64,000 bases of DNA from a virus: the IMG/VR virus record IMGVR_UViG_3300027754_000063, positions 25,277 to 89,276 of that record; one strand, 5' to 3'. The position numbers and the translations under genes were made by a program. Position 1 is the stretch's first letter. Each line of letters starts with the position of its first letter. Below the pieces are notes generated by a model. The model saw only the letters and a program-made list of their open reading frames with translations. It was not told the origin of the DNA and did no database searches. This document shows, piece after piece, positions 42,333-51,251 of the stretch.

Positions 42333-42581
42333 TCAAGAAATATTTTCTTTTTTTATCATTTCTTTTTTAAGCAATACCTGACAAGCTTCTATCGCATCTT
42401 CTAAATCTTTTGGCTTACACTTTAAGACGCGGCAGGCTCCACTTTTATTGAGTCTACCTTTTTTTGTATATACCTTGCCATCATTTAAAAGAAAAGCGTC
42501 TACTAGATTTCCGTAACCATTATCTATTAGCTTTTGTATTAGTTCTTGATTTTCTAATTGATCAAACGGGTTGTTTTTCAT
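42333..42581 (-). CDS. Small protein downstream of the late sigma factor
   Basis: An 82-residue protein: NPFDQLENQELIQKLIDNGYG, VYTKKGRLNKSGACRVL, KCKPKDLEDAIEACQVLLKKE. The central NKSGACR-x-L-x-x-KPKDLE looks like a helix-turn-helix. Position 59 bases after the gp55-like gene on the same strand makes a transcription cofactor (gp33-type role) conceivable, but sequence similarity to gp33 is not visible. Confidence 0.6.
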   Translation of the reverse strand: MKNNPFDQLENQELIQKLIDNGYGNLVDAFLLNDGKVYTKKGRLNKSGACRVLKCKPKDLEDAIEACQVLLKKEMIKKENIS

Positions 42582-42640
42582 TATATTTTATCCTATTTGG
42601 AGAGTATGTTATATTATTATAATAAAATAATAACTATGAA

Positions 42641-43177
42641 TCAATAGTCAACAACAATATTTTGTTTTTTATAAATTCCTTTTTTACTAGTAATTTGTTT
42701 TTCTTGTATTTGCACAAAATCCAAGTATCTTTTTTTAAGTTCATTATAATTTCTGGCAGTTCTGTACATCTGTCTAAAATGATTTAATATACAAGTTGTC
42801 ATATAATTAAACGCTTTGCCTTTTTGTGGGTCAAAACGGTCAATTTTTTCGAAACATATCATTACGCCTTCTTGTATTGCATCATCTTGATCTATTAGGT
42901 TAAATTTTGCATATCGAACAATGTTTTCAGAAAGAGTGTAAAACGCCATTGCCAACTGACGCTGCATTTCGACGTAATTTATACTAACAACCCCATAGGT
43001 TGATTCTGTTTGAACCCATAATGGTGGTTTTTTATATTTGCCTCTTTTTAATGTTCTTTCTTCTGTTTGCTTTATATCATCCATGAACAACTGATATTTA
43101 ATCTTTTCTTTTTTTGAGTATTGAAAAGTTACGATTAGCTTCTCGAAAGATCTGTTATTAAGGTATTCATTTGACAT
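42641..43177 (-). CDS. Late transcription sigma factor (T4 gp55-like)
   Basis: A 178-residue protein from ATG 43177, chosen for AGAAAG just upstream; a longer start at 43201 is in frame. The sigma region-2-like core reads IDQDDAIQEGVMICFEKIDRFDP and GKAFNYMTTCILNHFRQMYRTARNY, typical of gp55 family factors that direct host RNA polymerase to late promoters with only a TATAAATA-like -10 element. The N-terminal MSNEYLNNRSFEKLIV is family-like. The start overlaps the glycosyltransferase end by 11 bases. It fits the recurrent TATATAT(A/T)A boxes found throughout. Confidence 0.88.
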   Translation of the reverse strand: MSNEYLNNRSFEKLIVTFQYSKKEKIKYQLFMDDIKQTEERTLKRGKYKKPPLWVQTESTYGVVSINYVEMQRQLAMAFYTLSENIVRYAKFNLIDQDDAIQEGVMICFEKIDRFDPQKGKAFNYMTTCILNHFRQMYRTARNYNELKKRYLDFVQIQEKQITSKKGIYKKQNIVVDY

Positions 43178-44081
43178 TGAGTTTCTTTCTACAATCATCA
43201 AACTTTTCGTTTATATGATTTATTGTGTTGCTGCTAGAGTTTTCCTTCCAGCATTTTATTCTTTCAAGTGCTTCTTTTTTTGCATCAAAATACCACTTTC
43301 TAGCTTTTTTATAATATGTTTTATTATACAATTTTGAGCTTGTAAAACTACGAAAATGGTCTATATTTTCGTCTTTTTTCCTTTGAAAGTTTAATTCTTT
43401 GCCAATAATGTGCGGCACAATATTGTGTGTTCTGAGTATGTAGTTTCCCAGTATCTCCGTATCAGGCCACCCAGGACGCGATAACGAAGGAGAATAGTCT
43501 TTAATGTTATAATAGTTAGCCAATCTTCTTAGGCTCCAACCGAACCCAATTCTGTCCATTACAGGCATGTGATACATTGTGGCGGTATGAGATACCATTC
43601 CAACCCAATCTTCATGTTTTCTAGGGCTTATTTCATAGCCAACCACAGGAGATATCTTTTTACAAAGGTTAACAAGCTCAGCTAAAAAAGTTTTTTTTCG
43701 CATAAAGCAATCTGCATGTGTTGCAAAAAGATACTCGGTTCTACAGGCACTAAAAGCTAAGTCCATTGCAATTGCTGGGAAGTCTGATGGGTGTATAACT
43801 CCATTCAATCTTAATGCATGTACTTCTAAGTCATCTGATCTTAATTTCTCTATTTTCTTATATTCTTTATTGCAACTACCTGTGTCTACAATAATAATGT
43901 ATGGTTTTTGTGTTTGTAGCCTTAAAAGCTCCACATTCAAAAGGATCTGTTCAGATGTGTCTAAACAAGGTATTACTGCTGTTATGGTGTATTCCCAAGG
44001 CTTTTTAATACAATTGCCTTTCCACGGTTCGCTTTGTTGCGACATGTTTCGTAGAGGTGCCAAATCTTTTTTAACTACCAT
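43167..44081 (-). CDS. Family 2-type glycosyltransferase
   Basis: A 304-residue GT-A fold enzyme. YTITAVIPCLDTSEQILLNVE is the nucleotide-binding start, IIIVDTGSCNKEYKKIE follows, and LAFSACRTEYLFATHADCF carries the DxD-like metal site. Later WPDTEILGNYILRTH resembles the acceptor/catalytic region. It transfers a sugar from a nucleotide donor; targets could be phage DNA bases, virion proteins or host glycans. The 3' end overlaps the late sigma gene, so both are cotranscribed. The basic C-terminal tail is unusual. Confidence 0.8.
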   Translation of the reverse strand: MVVKKDLAPLRNMSQQSEPWKGNCIKKPWEYTITAVIPCLDTSEQILLNVELLRLQTQKPYIIIVDTGSCNKEYKKIEKLRSDDLEVHALRLNGVIHPSDFPAIAMDLAFSACRTEYLFATHADCFMRKKTFLAELVNLCKKISPVVGYEISPRKHEDWVGMVSHTATMYHMPVMDRIGFGWSLRRLANYYNIKDYSPSLSRPGWPDTEILGNYILRTHNIVPHIIGKELNFQRKKDENIDHFRSFTSSKLYNKTYYKKARKWYFDAKKEALERIKCWKENSSSNTINHINEKFDDCRKKLNVK

Positions 44082-44218
44082 TTAGCACCGCACTTGTTTA
44101 TAAAAAATGCCAATATTGACTCTCTATTTTTGTTTTGCACAAGCTAATATAGTACAAAATTTGCATTTCTCCTTGATAAGAAATACCGTATTTTTTGATG
44201 TTCTTACTATGTTAAATA

Positions 44219-44389
44219 GTGAAAAATATATTAGTTCAATTAATTGAAAAGCCTAATGCTCCAAAATTTTATAGAGATTTATACAAATATTATAATGAAA
44301 AAAAAATGGAAAATGAAGCTATGGCAATACTAAACTTAATCAAAATTAAATTTGATCAAGACCTTGAAAAAAATGACAATAACGATTAA
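44219..44389 (+). CDS. Small protein, GTG start
   Basis: A 56-residue ORF from GTG 44219, highly charged and helical (APKFYRDLYKYYNEKKMENE, LNLIKIKFDQDLEK). It overlaps the next gene by 17 bases. No ribosome site is visible, and only GTG is available because a stop lies two codons upstream. The reading frame and helix periodicity look genuine, but support is modest. Confidence 0.45.
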   Translation: MKNILVQLIEKPNAPKFYRDLYKYYNEKKMENEAMAILNLIKIKFDQDLEKNDNND

Positions 44390-45347
44390 CCTAGTAACCA
44401 AAAACAACGACCAGACAATTAAAAGTACTTTAGAATCTATTAAAGAATTAAAAGCAAAAATTTTAATTGGAGACTTAGGTTCAAAAGACAATACAATAAA
44501 AATATGTCGTCAATATGAGAACGCAGAAATAATTCCAATCTCGCTGAACAACAGCATGAGTATTGCAAAAAATCTACTTATTAAAAAATGTAAGACAGAA
44601 TGGATGTTTTTTATTGATCCATGGGAAGTAATAATATCTGGATTAGAAGATATAAATTCATTGTCTAATTCCAAAGATAAAAATGCATATAATGTAAATT
44701 TTTTACAAAATGATCTTATAACAAAAGAGACTAGATTGTGGCACAAAGATAAAAATTTGCAATTTAAGAATCCTGTTTTTGAAACAGTGCCTAACGTAGG
44801 CTTAGAAACAGAAATATATCTAGTTTCAAATAACAATATCAAAAATCCACTAAAAATAGAATTACTAGATCAGTGGAGATCAAATAAGCCTTTATCTAAT
44901 GAGCCACTATACTACTTATCTTGTGTGCATTTATCTAATAAAGAATGGGACAAGTTTTTAAATTTAGCTGATCTATACTTGTACAAGGAAGTGTCTGTTA
45001 CAATGTCATTCATAATGACTCAGTACTATTGTGCTATGGTCAAATGCTACGTTAAGGAGCAACAAGACTACAATAAAGCAATAGGATATATATTAAACTG
45101 TATTGAGCACAAGCCTTTAATGGCAGAGTTTTGGTGTTTGCTTGGTGATATTTTTTATGCCGTTAGCGAATATGAAAAGTCTATATGTTTTTATGAAAAT
45201 GCAATTATTCTAGGAAGTAAAAGGCTAAAGAGTGACGCATGGCCAATGGAAATATCAAAATATAAAGAATATCCAAATAAAATGATAAAAATTTGCAACA
45301 ATTTAAAAAGTACTGTATGTAACTATATTAACGATACAAAAGAATAA
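44373..45347 (+). CDS. Glycosyltransferase with C-terminal TPR-like repeats
   Basis: A 324-residue protein from ATG 44373. TITINLVTKNNDQTIKSTLE, ILIGDLGSKDNTIKIC and SIAKNLLIKKCKTEWMFFIDP are the three GT2 signatures, with FIDPWE in place of DxD. The C-terminal half (YYCAMVKCYVKEQQDYNKAI, FWCLLGDIFYAVSEYEKSIC, FYENAIILGSKR) is TPR-like, as in other GT2-TPR enzymes acting on proteins. Start is coupled to the small upstream ORF. The known role is sugar transfer; the acceptor is unknown, possibly a virion protein. Confidence 0.75.
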   Translation: MTITINLVTKNNDQTIKSTLESIKELKAKILIGDLGSKDNTIKICRQYENAEIIPISLNNSMSIAKNLLIKKCKTEWMFFIDPWEVIISGLEDINSLSNSKDKNAYNVNFLQNDLITKETRLWHKDKNLQFKNPVFETVPNVGLETEIYLVSNNNIKNPLKIELLDQWRSNKPLSNEPLYYLSCVHLSNKEWDKFLNLADLYLYKEVSVTMSFIMTQYYCAMVKCYVKEQQDYNKAIGYILNCIEHKPLMAEFWCLLGDIFYAVSEYEKSICFYENAIILGSKRLKSDAWPMEISKYKEYPNKMIKICNNLKSTVCNYINDTKE

Positions 45348-45364
45348 TTTGAAAAAAGGAAAAT

Positions 45365-45691
45365 ATGGTAAACTTAATTTTGTTCATAGTAAGTACAATT
45401 GGAATGACTCATATAATTGTTGATGGATCAATTCTGGAAAGATTTAGAATCTTTTTTAAAGAATGTTCTAAGAAGCTTTATGTTCCAACTTTAGGCAGCA
45501 TAGTTGACTGCTACCTTTGCTCTGGCACTTGGTGCGGCTTTTTAATGGGTTATATTTGGATTTCTAAAGATCCATTAGAAGTTTTTGCCTGTGGTTGTGC
45601 AGGTGGATTTTTAGCTAATTTTGCTGCAACCGTTTCTAACTGGATCGAATCCGCTACCATAATGAATTTCCCAAATGAAAACGACCAATAA
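45365..45691 (+). CDS. Small membrane protein, DUF1360-like
   Basis: A 108-residue protein with two or three membrane helices (VNLILFIVSTIGMTHIIVDG, GTWCGFLMGYIWIS, FACGCAGGFLANFAATV) and the signature DCYLCSGTWCGF, matching the C-x-x-C-x-x-W pattern of DUF1360 proteins. AAAAGGAAA precedes the ATG. The next gene overlaps by 17 bases. It probably acts at the inner membrane; the function is unknown. Confidence 0.7.
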   Translation: MVNLILFIVSTIGMTHIIVDGSILERFRIFFKECSKKLYVPTLGSIVDCYLCSGTWCGFLMGYIWISKDPLEVFACGCAGGFLANFAATVSNWIESATIMNFPNENDQ

Positions 45692-45923
45692 ATATACAGT
45701 TTTTTGTCACAATTGTAATTTTAAGCAAATAATAATTCCATCAGAATTAAAAAATTTTGTTTGCATAAAATCCTCTATGATACAAAAAACTATACCTCAA
45801 ATAGATCTATTGACTAAAAAGCTTATATCAAAAGAAACTAGTCAGCCAATAAAGGTCAAATGCCCAAAGTGTGGTTTTGCCATTAGACCAAAAATTATAC
45901 CGAAAGAAAAACAAAATGACTAA
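45675..45923 (+). CDS. Small zinc-ribbon protein
   Basis: An 82-residue protein with CHNC near the N-terminus and CPKCGF at residue 63, a split zinc ribbon. It overlaps the membrane-protein gene upstream and the next gene downstream, so the three are translated as a chain. Function unknown. Confidence 0.68.
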   Translation: MKTTNKYTVFCHNCNFKQIIIPSELKNFVCIKSSMIQKTIPQIDLLTKKLISKETSQPIKVKCPKCGFAIRPKIIPKEKQND

Positions 45924-46308
45924 TTCAATTAGCCGACCAGTTTCTTTAATGGATGTTAAACAAGCTTTAAGAGACACAAGATTCAGAGAAAAACTACCAG
46001 ATTCTTTTAAAGAAGAAATTCATAAATATCAACAAAATCCAGGATGTGCTTGTAACGTTCCTTTATACAAAAGAATAATGACAGAAGCGAAAGACGTTTT
46101 ACAAAATTACTATCCGAATAAGTCTGTGGTTAGTTTAGAAGAAGATGCAAAAAAGTTAGCAGACAATAACTTTTCTGTGATTAATTGCCATATTAAAGAT
46201 TTAGAAGAAAATCTTAAAAAGCTATCTATAGGAAGAAAACAAATAGCAATTTGTAGATATGAAGATCAGGTAACTGCTATTATAAATGAACTTGATTTCT
46301 TATACTAA
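45916..46308 (+). CDS. Conserved-looking hypothetical protein
   Basis: A 130-residue protein from ATG 45916 (overlaps the previous stop by 8 bases; AAAGAAAAAC precedes it). Segments RPVSLMDVKQALRDTRFREKL, NPGCACNVPLYKRIM, VINCHIKDLEENLKKL and GRKQIAICRYEDQVTAIINE look like a compact conserved fold. The two cysteines in GCAC and one in VINCH could bind metal. The function is not known. It ends 5 bases from the convergent tail tube gene. Confidence 0.65.
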   Translation: MTNSISRPVSLMDVKQALRDTRFREKLPDSFKEEIHKYQQNPGCACNVPLYKRIMTEAKDVLQNYYPNKSVVSLEEDAKKLADNNFSVINCHIKDLEENLKKLSIGRKQIAICRYEDQVTAIINELDFLY

Positions 46309-46313
46309 AAAAA

Positions 46314-46868
46314 TCATGCCTTTTTGAGATATGCCCTATCATATCTTAAAATTAGGTCGCACATAACTATGTCGCTACTCGCCATATCTAAATCTCCAAA
46401 GTCAATAGAGTTAGGCCACACATGATCGAAACCCCATTTTTCTATAACATTTCCACATCCATCATAAAGCTCTAATTCTGCATCATGCTTTTTGAAGTTT
46501 TCTCCTGATGTAGTAGGAACAACGTCTGCAAGGCAAGACGGAACATATGTGCCTTTTTCTGGATCATATAGTTTTTTTAACCATTCGAATATAGGATGTT
46601 CATTTTTTTTAAGGTCATATAATGTTAAGGCAACAGGTTTCCAATCGGGTTTTCCTGGATAATAAATAGTTTCTGTAAGATGCTGTGCTTCTATCTCTTT
46701 GAACGTAATAGTAGGTCTAGCTGATTTGTGTGGAGCTAAAGCATTAATCCCCTCAGCACTGATATCTTTTATTGTAAAAAGCCAACGAAATTTTCTTTTA
46801 AAACAGGTTGACTCATCATCTAGCCCAAGACCTTTAACTGCTCCGGGACCCATATCTTCTAATTTCAT
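46314..46868 (-). CDS. Tail tube protein paralogue (T4 gp19-like)
   Basis: A 184-residue protein. KRKFRWLFTIKDIS, RPTITFKEIEAQHL, YYPGKPDWKPVALTLYDL, ELELYDGCGNVIEKWGF and DFGDLDMASSDIVMCDLILRYD match the gp19 tube family and align with the protein encoded just upstream. Two tube-like genes in tandem behind the sheath gene suggest one main tube protein and one tube-end, initiator or terminator version. Which is which cannot be told; the second gene is more diverged from the usual gp19. Confidence 0.85.
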   Translation of the reverse strand: MKLEDMGPGAVKGLGLDDESTCFKRKFRWLFTIKDISAEGINALAPHKSARPTITFKEIEAQHLTETIYYPGKPDWKPVALTLYDLKKNEHPIFEWLKKLYDPEKGTYVPSCLADVVPTTSGENFKKHDAELELYDGCGNVIEKWGFDHVWPNSIDFGDLDMASSDIVMCDLILRYDRAYLKKA

Positions 46869-46899
46869 ATTAATTTTTCTATTAGAGTATAAAACAAGA

Positions 46900-46936
46900 A
46901 ACCTTGTACCTATTAGATAGTAATAAGTACAAGGTT
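46900..46936 (-). terminator. Hairpin between the two tail tube genes
   Basis: A perfect 10-base stem AACCTTGTAC/GTACAAGGTT with a 17-base loop; a partly T-rich run follows on the minus strand. It may attenuate transcription so that the first tube gene is expressed more than the second. Confidence 0.6.
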
Positions 46937-46957
46937 CCTATTAAGTAATTATAAAAT

Positions 46958-47578
46958 TTAGTTGCAGCCAGCACAGCATGGTTCTACTGTTCCGTTGCAT
47001 CGTGGGGTGTATGTGACTTCACTGTAACGAAGAGTTAGTTCCAACGTTACTTCTTCCGAAGAAGAATAGTCTAATTCACCAAAATTCACTGCCTGTGGCC
47101 ATACGTGGTTTAGCTCCCAGCTTTCAAGAGATGTACCACAGCCGTCATAAAGATCAATATAAGCAGTAGCTGCATATCCCTGTCCGCCGCCGCCTCTTTG
47201 ACCTTTCTTAGAAGCTTGTGAATACGGAACCTGCTTGCCTGTGAAGTTAAAAGTCGTGGCAAGCCAACTGTAAAGAGCTGTCATGCCCTGTACGGTATCA
47301 GGACCAGCAATATCATAGAACGTGACCGTAATCGTTTCCCAGCTTGCTTTTCCTGGAATCCACATCTTGCTATTTAGAAAATTTATTTCAGTTTCTTCAA
47401 TAGTTAGATTTGGTCTTGAGGCAAGCTTAACATAGAAAGGTGCAATGCGTCCGCCTGAGCAATTCGTCTTTAGCTCAAACGTCCACCTATATTTCCTCTT
47501 GAACACTACATTGTCTCCACCAAGTTGATCCATACCCATGTCGGTCAATTTGGCACCCGGTGCAAAAGCATTAGGCAT
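46958..47578 (-). CDS. Tail tube protein (T4 gp19-like)
   Basis: A 206-residue protein directly downstream of the sheath gene, the T4 18-19 order. Motifs are FKRKYRWTFELKTN, RPNLTIEETEINFLN, WIPGKASWETITVTFYDI, YIDLYDGCGTSLESWELN, WPQAVNFGELDYSSSEEVTLELTLRYS. The stacked hexamer rings form the inner tail tube. The C-terminus adds a Cys-rich tail (CNGTVEPCCAGCN) not expected in gp19. A Gly-rich loop lies in the middle. AAAAAGGAG precedes the start, and expression is probably the higher of the two paralogues because of the hairpin behind it. Confidence 0.9.
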   Translation of the reverse strand: MPNAFAPGAKLTDMGMDQLGGDNVVFKRKYRWTFELKTNCSGGRIAPFYVKLASRPNLTIEETEINFLNSKMWIPGKASWETITVTFYDIAGPDTVQGMTALYSWLATTFNFTGKQVPYSQASKKGQRGGGGQGYAATAYIDLYDGCGTSLESWELNHVWPQAVNFGELDYSSSEEVTLELTLRYSEVTYTPRCNGTVEPCCAGCN

Positions 47579-47622
47579 AATTTAATTCTCCTTTTTTAAC
47601 TATCTTTTTATTTTTTATAATC

Positions 47623-50022
47623 TTAGAATATCGCATCGGCGTTTTCTGTAAAGCTTCCTGTTCTGTGTATTGAGAACTCAATAAACATGAATTCGACTGC
47701 ACGTGTTGGCTGCACGCCAATTTGTGCTCTAAATTCATTCCTGTCTATAACGTCTGGAGTATTTAGCTCCGCATCAGCCTTGACAAAGTAGTCTGTTAGT
47801 CCTCGTCCTCTTTTTACTTCTTCTAGTATGCCAACGCATATGGACACGAATGATTTTCGGAATATGTCGTCGTTTGGATCGAACAACAGTCCTCTGACAG
47901 CCACTCTAATTCTTTTTTCTAAGTAGAACATAAGCCGTCTAACGTTCACTCGGTCTAAAGCCGTAGGTCTACGCTGAAGTGTCTTTTGACCCCAAACTAA
48001 GAAGCCTTGTACGTCAACAAACTGCACAATAGGATTGATACAATTTCTGAATCCATACATCAAGTCTCTCTCGGCTAACGTGGGGCGATCATAAACATCC
48101 GTGATGCCAGGAACAATTCCACGATTTAAACCTGCTGGAGCAAACCAAGGCTTGCTAAGATAGTCACTTCTTGCAATTACAGCCAAGATTGAGCCGGATG
48201 GTGGAACCCAAACGTCTACGCGATTAAAGTTGTCTCTAATTTTCACCCAAGGCCAGTACATTGCACCAAAGTCTGAATCGAATCTGGTCAAGTTAAGTGG
48301 ATGGGAACCATTTTGCCACGCTACTATTTCTTTAACAGTTAATCCGAATGGAGGATCAACGATAGCCAAGCAATCCATTCGAACGTTTTGGCAGAAGTCT
48401 AGCATAGCGGTTACGACTGATGTACTAGCATGGCCAGGAACAGCGATCAAATCGATATCAATTTGTTCTGGCTCACTAAGTACATAGAGTCCGGTGCTTC
48501 CTACGGCAGATCCGATGAGCAGCTCATCTTGTAAATCTGGATCCGATGGAATACCGTCCGAACCACCAACAAGGTCATAAGTTCCAACAAGTGGCTGAGC
48601 TAAAACGTCTGTATTGTCTACAACTCGAATATAGTCAGACACTAAAGAAAGGTATGTTTCAACATAATATGAACTTTGATCATTCTTTGTTAGCATTCCC
48701 CATGCTTCAACTTGAACACCATTGTTATAAACTTCTAATATAAAGTGATTCTCACGAGCATCGTTTTTAACAACAACTTGCGTTTGATTTCCATCGATAC
48801 CAGCAGACTCAGCAGAAAGACTAAATGTAATTTCATCTGTTGTGTTTTCTGCTCCTGTTACAACACCAAAAGCTGCTGTACCTGCAACGTCATCGGATGC
48901 CCCCTCTGGGCTAAGTCCGTGACCAGTAAGTGTAGATAAACCAAAGAATTGTTCTCCAGTGCTTGATTTTCTAACTCTAATTCTAGCGTCCGCTCCAATG
49001 CTTAACGTTGAGAACACCAAAGAGTTTGCATCTTCTGAAGCTACCCAGCCACCAGGAAGTTCGCCGCCTTCTTCATATCTCAGTGCATTTATAGCAATCA
49101 CAATATCAGCAATAGCTGTAATCGGAGTGCCAGATAACTCTAACGCTGTGTTTAAATCTATTAGTTGTATAACACCATCAATTGTTACATTATCTGTTCC
49201 ATCTAATATTAAACTTAAATTCCAAGTTCCAGATGATGGTATTGTGTACACACCAGCCGATCCACCAGCAGGATATTTCGTAAGTGTTCCTGCTGCCTGA
49301 CCTGCTGTCATGCCAGTACCCAATCCAATAATTTGATATATATCATTTTGAACAGATACTATTTCAAGCGAAGAAGCTGGACCATAAGCCCATATTGCTC
49401 TGACGCCTATTTCACTCTCATCATCCGTCTCATCGAGAAGATAAAACTCTATGCCATCATTTTCTGCATCTAGTTGTAAATTCAATTCGTCTATAACTTC
49501 TTGTGATGTTTTGTCTGTTACACTCGATTCAACCATAAGAGTTTTTGGATTTAGTATGCCATTGAGCTTGTATCGAAAGAAGTATGCTTCTACCTCTATT
49601 GAGGCATCTACATAAGGATTTGGGTCAAAAGTATGTGAAGTACCAGTTATGGCGGATTCCAGTTTTGCTACGGTTCCGGCTGCTGGAACATCAACAGCAG
49701 CTATTTCTGCCTGCTCATCACTAACAGGATCTTCGTCGCCAACTCTCACAACAAAAAGTTCGTTTGCAACTAAAAGATACTGCTGTGCAGCATATATGAG
49801 GTACGGATCACCCACATCTGGGTGTGGATTACCGAATACAGTTGTAAGTTGTCTGGATGTATTGATTAGTATCGGAAGATTGAAAGGACCTTTAGATGCA
49901 AATCCAATCAAGCCAGCACGATGAAAACTTTGTTCGGCTGGTACAAAACTTAAATCTTTTTCTGCTATTCTTATGCTTGGGCTTATTGTATTGGAAGGTG
50001 GAAAACCTCTTAAAATCGCCAT
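47623..50022 (-). CDS. Contractile tail sheath protein (T4 gp18-like)
   Basis: A 799-residue protein, larger than T4 gp18 (659). N-terminal IAEKDLSFVPAEQSFHRAG and GLIGFASKGPFNLPILI are sheath signatures; the C-terminal domain has GLNRGIVPGITDVYDRPTLAERDLMYG (split over strands), WGQKTLQRRPTALDRVNVRRL and FIEFSIHRTGSFTENADAIF. The middle (residues 120-480) is an enlarged variable, surface-exposed beta region. It forms the tube that contracts during infection. The gene is followed by the tube genes on the same strand. Confidence 0.95.
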   Translation of the reverse strand: MAILRGFPPSNTISPSIRIAEKDLSFVPAEQSFHRAGLIGFASKGPFNLPILINTSRQLTTVFGNPHPDVGDPYLIYAAQQYLLVANELFVVRVGDEDPVSDEQAEIAAVDVPAAGTVAKLESAITGTSHTFDPNPYVDASIEVEAYFFRYKLNGILNPKTLMVESSVTDKTSQEVIDELNLQLDAENDGIEFYLLDETDDESEIGVRAIWAYGPASSLEIVSVQNDIYQIIGLGTGMTAGQAAGTLTKYPAGGSAGVYTIPSSGTWNLSLILDGTDNVTIDGVIQLIDLNTALELSGTPITAIADIVIAINALRYEEGGELPGGWVASEDANSLVFSTLSIGADARIRVRKSSTGEQFFGLSTLTGHGLSPEGASDDVAGTAAFGVVTGAENTTDEITFSLSAESAGIDGNQTQVVVKNDARENHFILEVYNNGVQVEAWGMLTKNDQSSYYVETYLSLVSDYIRVVDNTDVLAQPLVGTYDLVGGSDGIPSDPDLQDELLIGSAVGSTGLYVLSEPEQIDIDLIAVPGHASTSVVTAMLDFCQNVRMDCLAIVDPPFGLTVKEIVAWQNGSHPLNLTRFDSDFGAMYWPWVKIRDNFNRVDVWVPPSGSILAVIARSDYLSKPWFAPAGLNRGIVPGITDVYDRPTLAERDLMYGFRNCINPIVQFVDVQGFLVWGQKTLQRRPTALDRVNVRRLMFYLEKRIRVAVRGLLFDPNDDIFRKSFVSICVGILEEVKRGRGLTDYFVKADAELNTPDVIDRNEFRAQIGVQPTRAVEFMFIEFSIHRTGSFTENADAIF

Positions 50023-50025
50023 AGT

Positions 50026-50244
50026 CTATTCTCCCTTGTTTACGTTTGTTGTGTTTCTTATGGAAATCAATCCATTTTTCTCTGCTCTATCTATGTATTC
50101 TGTTGTTCTTTCTTCATCCAGAAGAAAAATATTTTTTCCGGATCCAATTCCTGGTATGTTTAGCGTCGTAAAAGAGTGTGGTGCTCTTCTAGATTTTACA
50201 ACTAATTGTACTGGGAATTTATTTCTATTTCTTATTTCTAACAA
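50026..50244 (-). CDS. Small tail-region protein, TTG start
   Basis: A 72-residue protein starting at TTG 50244 with GGAGGAG five bases upstream, inside the last codons of the gp15-like gene. Beta-rich: NKFPVQLVVKSRRAPHSF, TLNIPGIGSGKNIFLLDEE, EYIDRAEKNGLIS. The sheath gene follows after 3 bases. It is probably a minor tail or neck protein. Confidence 0.72.
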   Translation of the reverse strand: MLEIRNRNKFPVQLVVKSRRAPHSFTTLNIPGIGSGKNIFLLDEERTTEYIDRAEKNGLISIRNTTNVNKGE

Positions 50245-51221
50245 TCTAACTCCTCCACGGCTTCTTCTATTTGGGTAAGTACTTCGTTTATCTGACTTTC
50301 TTGTGTAACATTTATAACATCAACTCTTGCCTTAAGTACTGCTTTCTTTCTTGTTATTGGTTGTGATATATAGGACTTTGCCAACACATTAAATTCATAT
50401 TTAATTACTTTAATTGCACTATCTCCGGGCTCTTGGTCTATGTTGTTGGCAATGCTTTCTATTGTTACAATTATTTCCCAAGGTATTCCAGTTACTTTTA
50501 TATATGCAGCTAAACTAAATTTTGTTAAAATTTGTTCAATAATTTGATTCATATCTTCTTTGTACATTGTCCAAGCTGTAATTGTATATCCTATATTGAT
50601 AGGTATTCCCTTAGAAATGCCGAAAATCGTATCTCTTTGGTACTTTTCTTTTATAGCATATCCAGGCTTTCCATCGTCTGGGCGGCTAAAATAATTGAGA
50701 GCTTGATGATACGTATATCGATCCACATCATAGTCGATGCTGGTTTGTGTGATTGCCATCATAGGTAATTTTATTCGATCAACTACGAGAGTTTCATCTT
50801 TTCTAACATTATCTTGTATAATAGCTGCGACGGCTTTTTCAGGTGTTCCTAGAATAACTGGTATAGGCCATGCTTTTCCATCTTCGTCAATTACAACAAC
50901 ATCTCGAAACATATCAAGAATGGCTTCATCTGTTCCTCTTATTGATTTTGAGTATCTGTAGATTACTGTTCTGTCTGGATTTTCTAAGTCATTTACAATG
51001 TGCCCGCGCGTAATAGGATCACAGTCCACTTTAGAACCAAACCCTGTTTTTTTCATCGTTTGATCTTTTAGCCAGTTTAAAGTAGAGTCATTTGGTTCAC
51101 GAAGGCTATCGGACTTATCTGTAGAGCAATATGCTGCGGAGTCTAGATTCACATTTCCTTGTGGTCCTTTTTCGTTACACTCCACATAGTTTTTTTGATT
51201 ATGATTTGGGTTGCTTGTCAT
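50238..51221 (-). CDS. Tail completion/sheath terminator protein (T4 gp15-like)
   Basis: A 327-residue protein. The C-terminal two thirds resemble gp15: RIKLPMMAITQTSIDYDVDR, then KGIPINIGYTITAWTMYKEDM followed by QIIEQILTKFSLAAYI, with IEWSLTFEV-like VIKYEFNVLAK. Gp15 hexamers cap the tail and join it to the head. The N-terminal 75 residues are an unusual extension. It lies directly upstream of the sheath gene, which supports the call. Confidence 0.8.
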   Translation of the reverse strand: MTSNPNHNQKNYVECNEKGPQGNVNLDSAAYCSTDKSDSLREPNDSTLNWLKDQTMKKTGFGSKVDCDPITRGHIVNDLENPDRTVIYRYSKSIRGTDEAILDMFRDVVVIDEDGKAWPIPVILGTPEKAVAAIIQDNVRKDETLVVDRIKLPMMAITQTSIDYDVDRYTYHQALNYFSRPDDGKPGYAIKEKYQRDTIFGISKGIPINIGYTITAWTMYKEDMNQIIEQILTKFSLAAYIKVTGIPWEIIVTIESIANNIDQEPGDSAIKVIKYEFNVLAKSYISQPITRKKAVLKARVDVINVTQESQINEVLTQIEEAVEELDC

Positions 51222-51251
51222 TTTTTTCTCTCTACATATGTAGTAATATTT

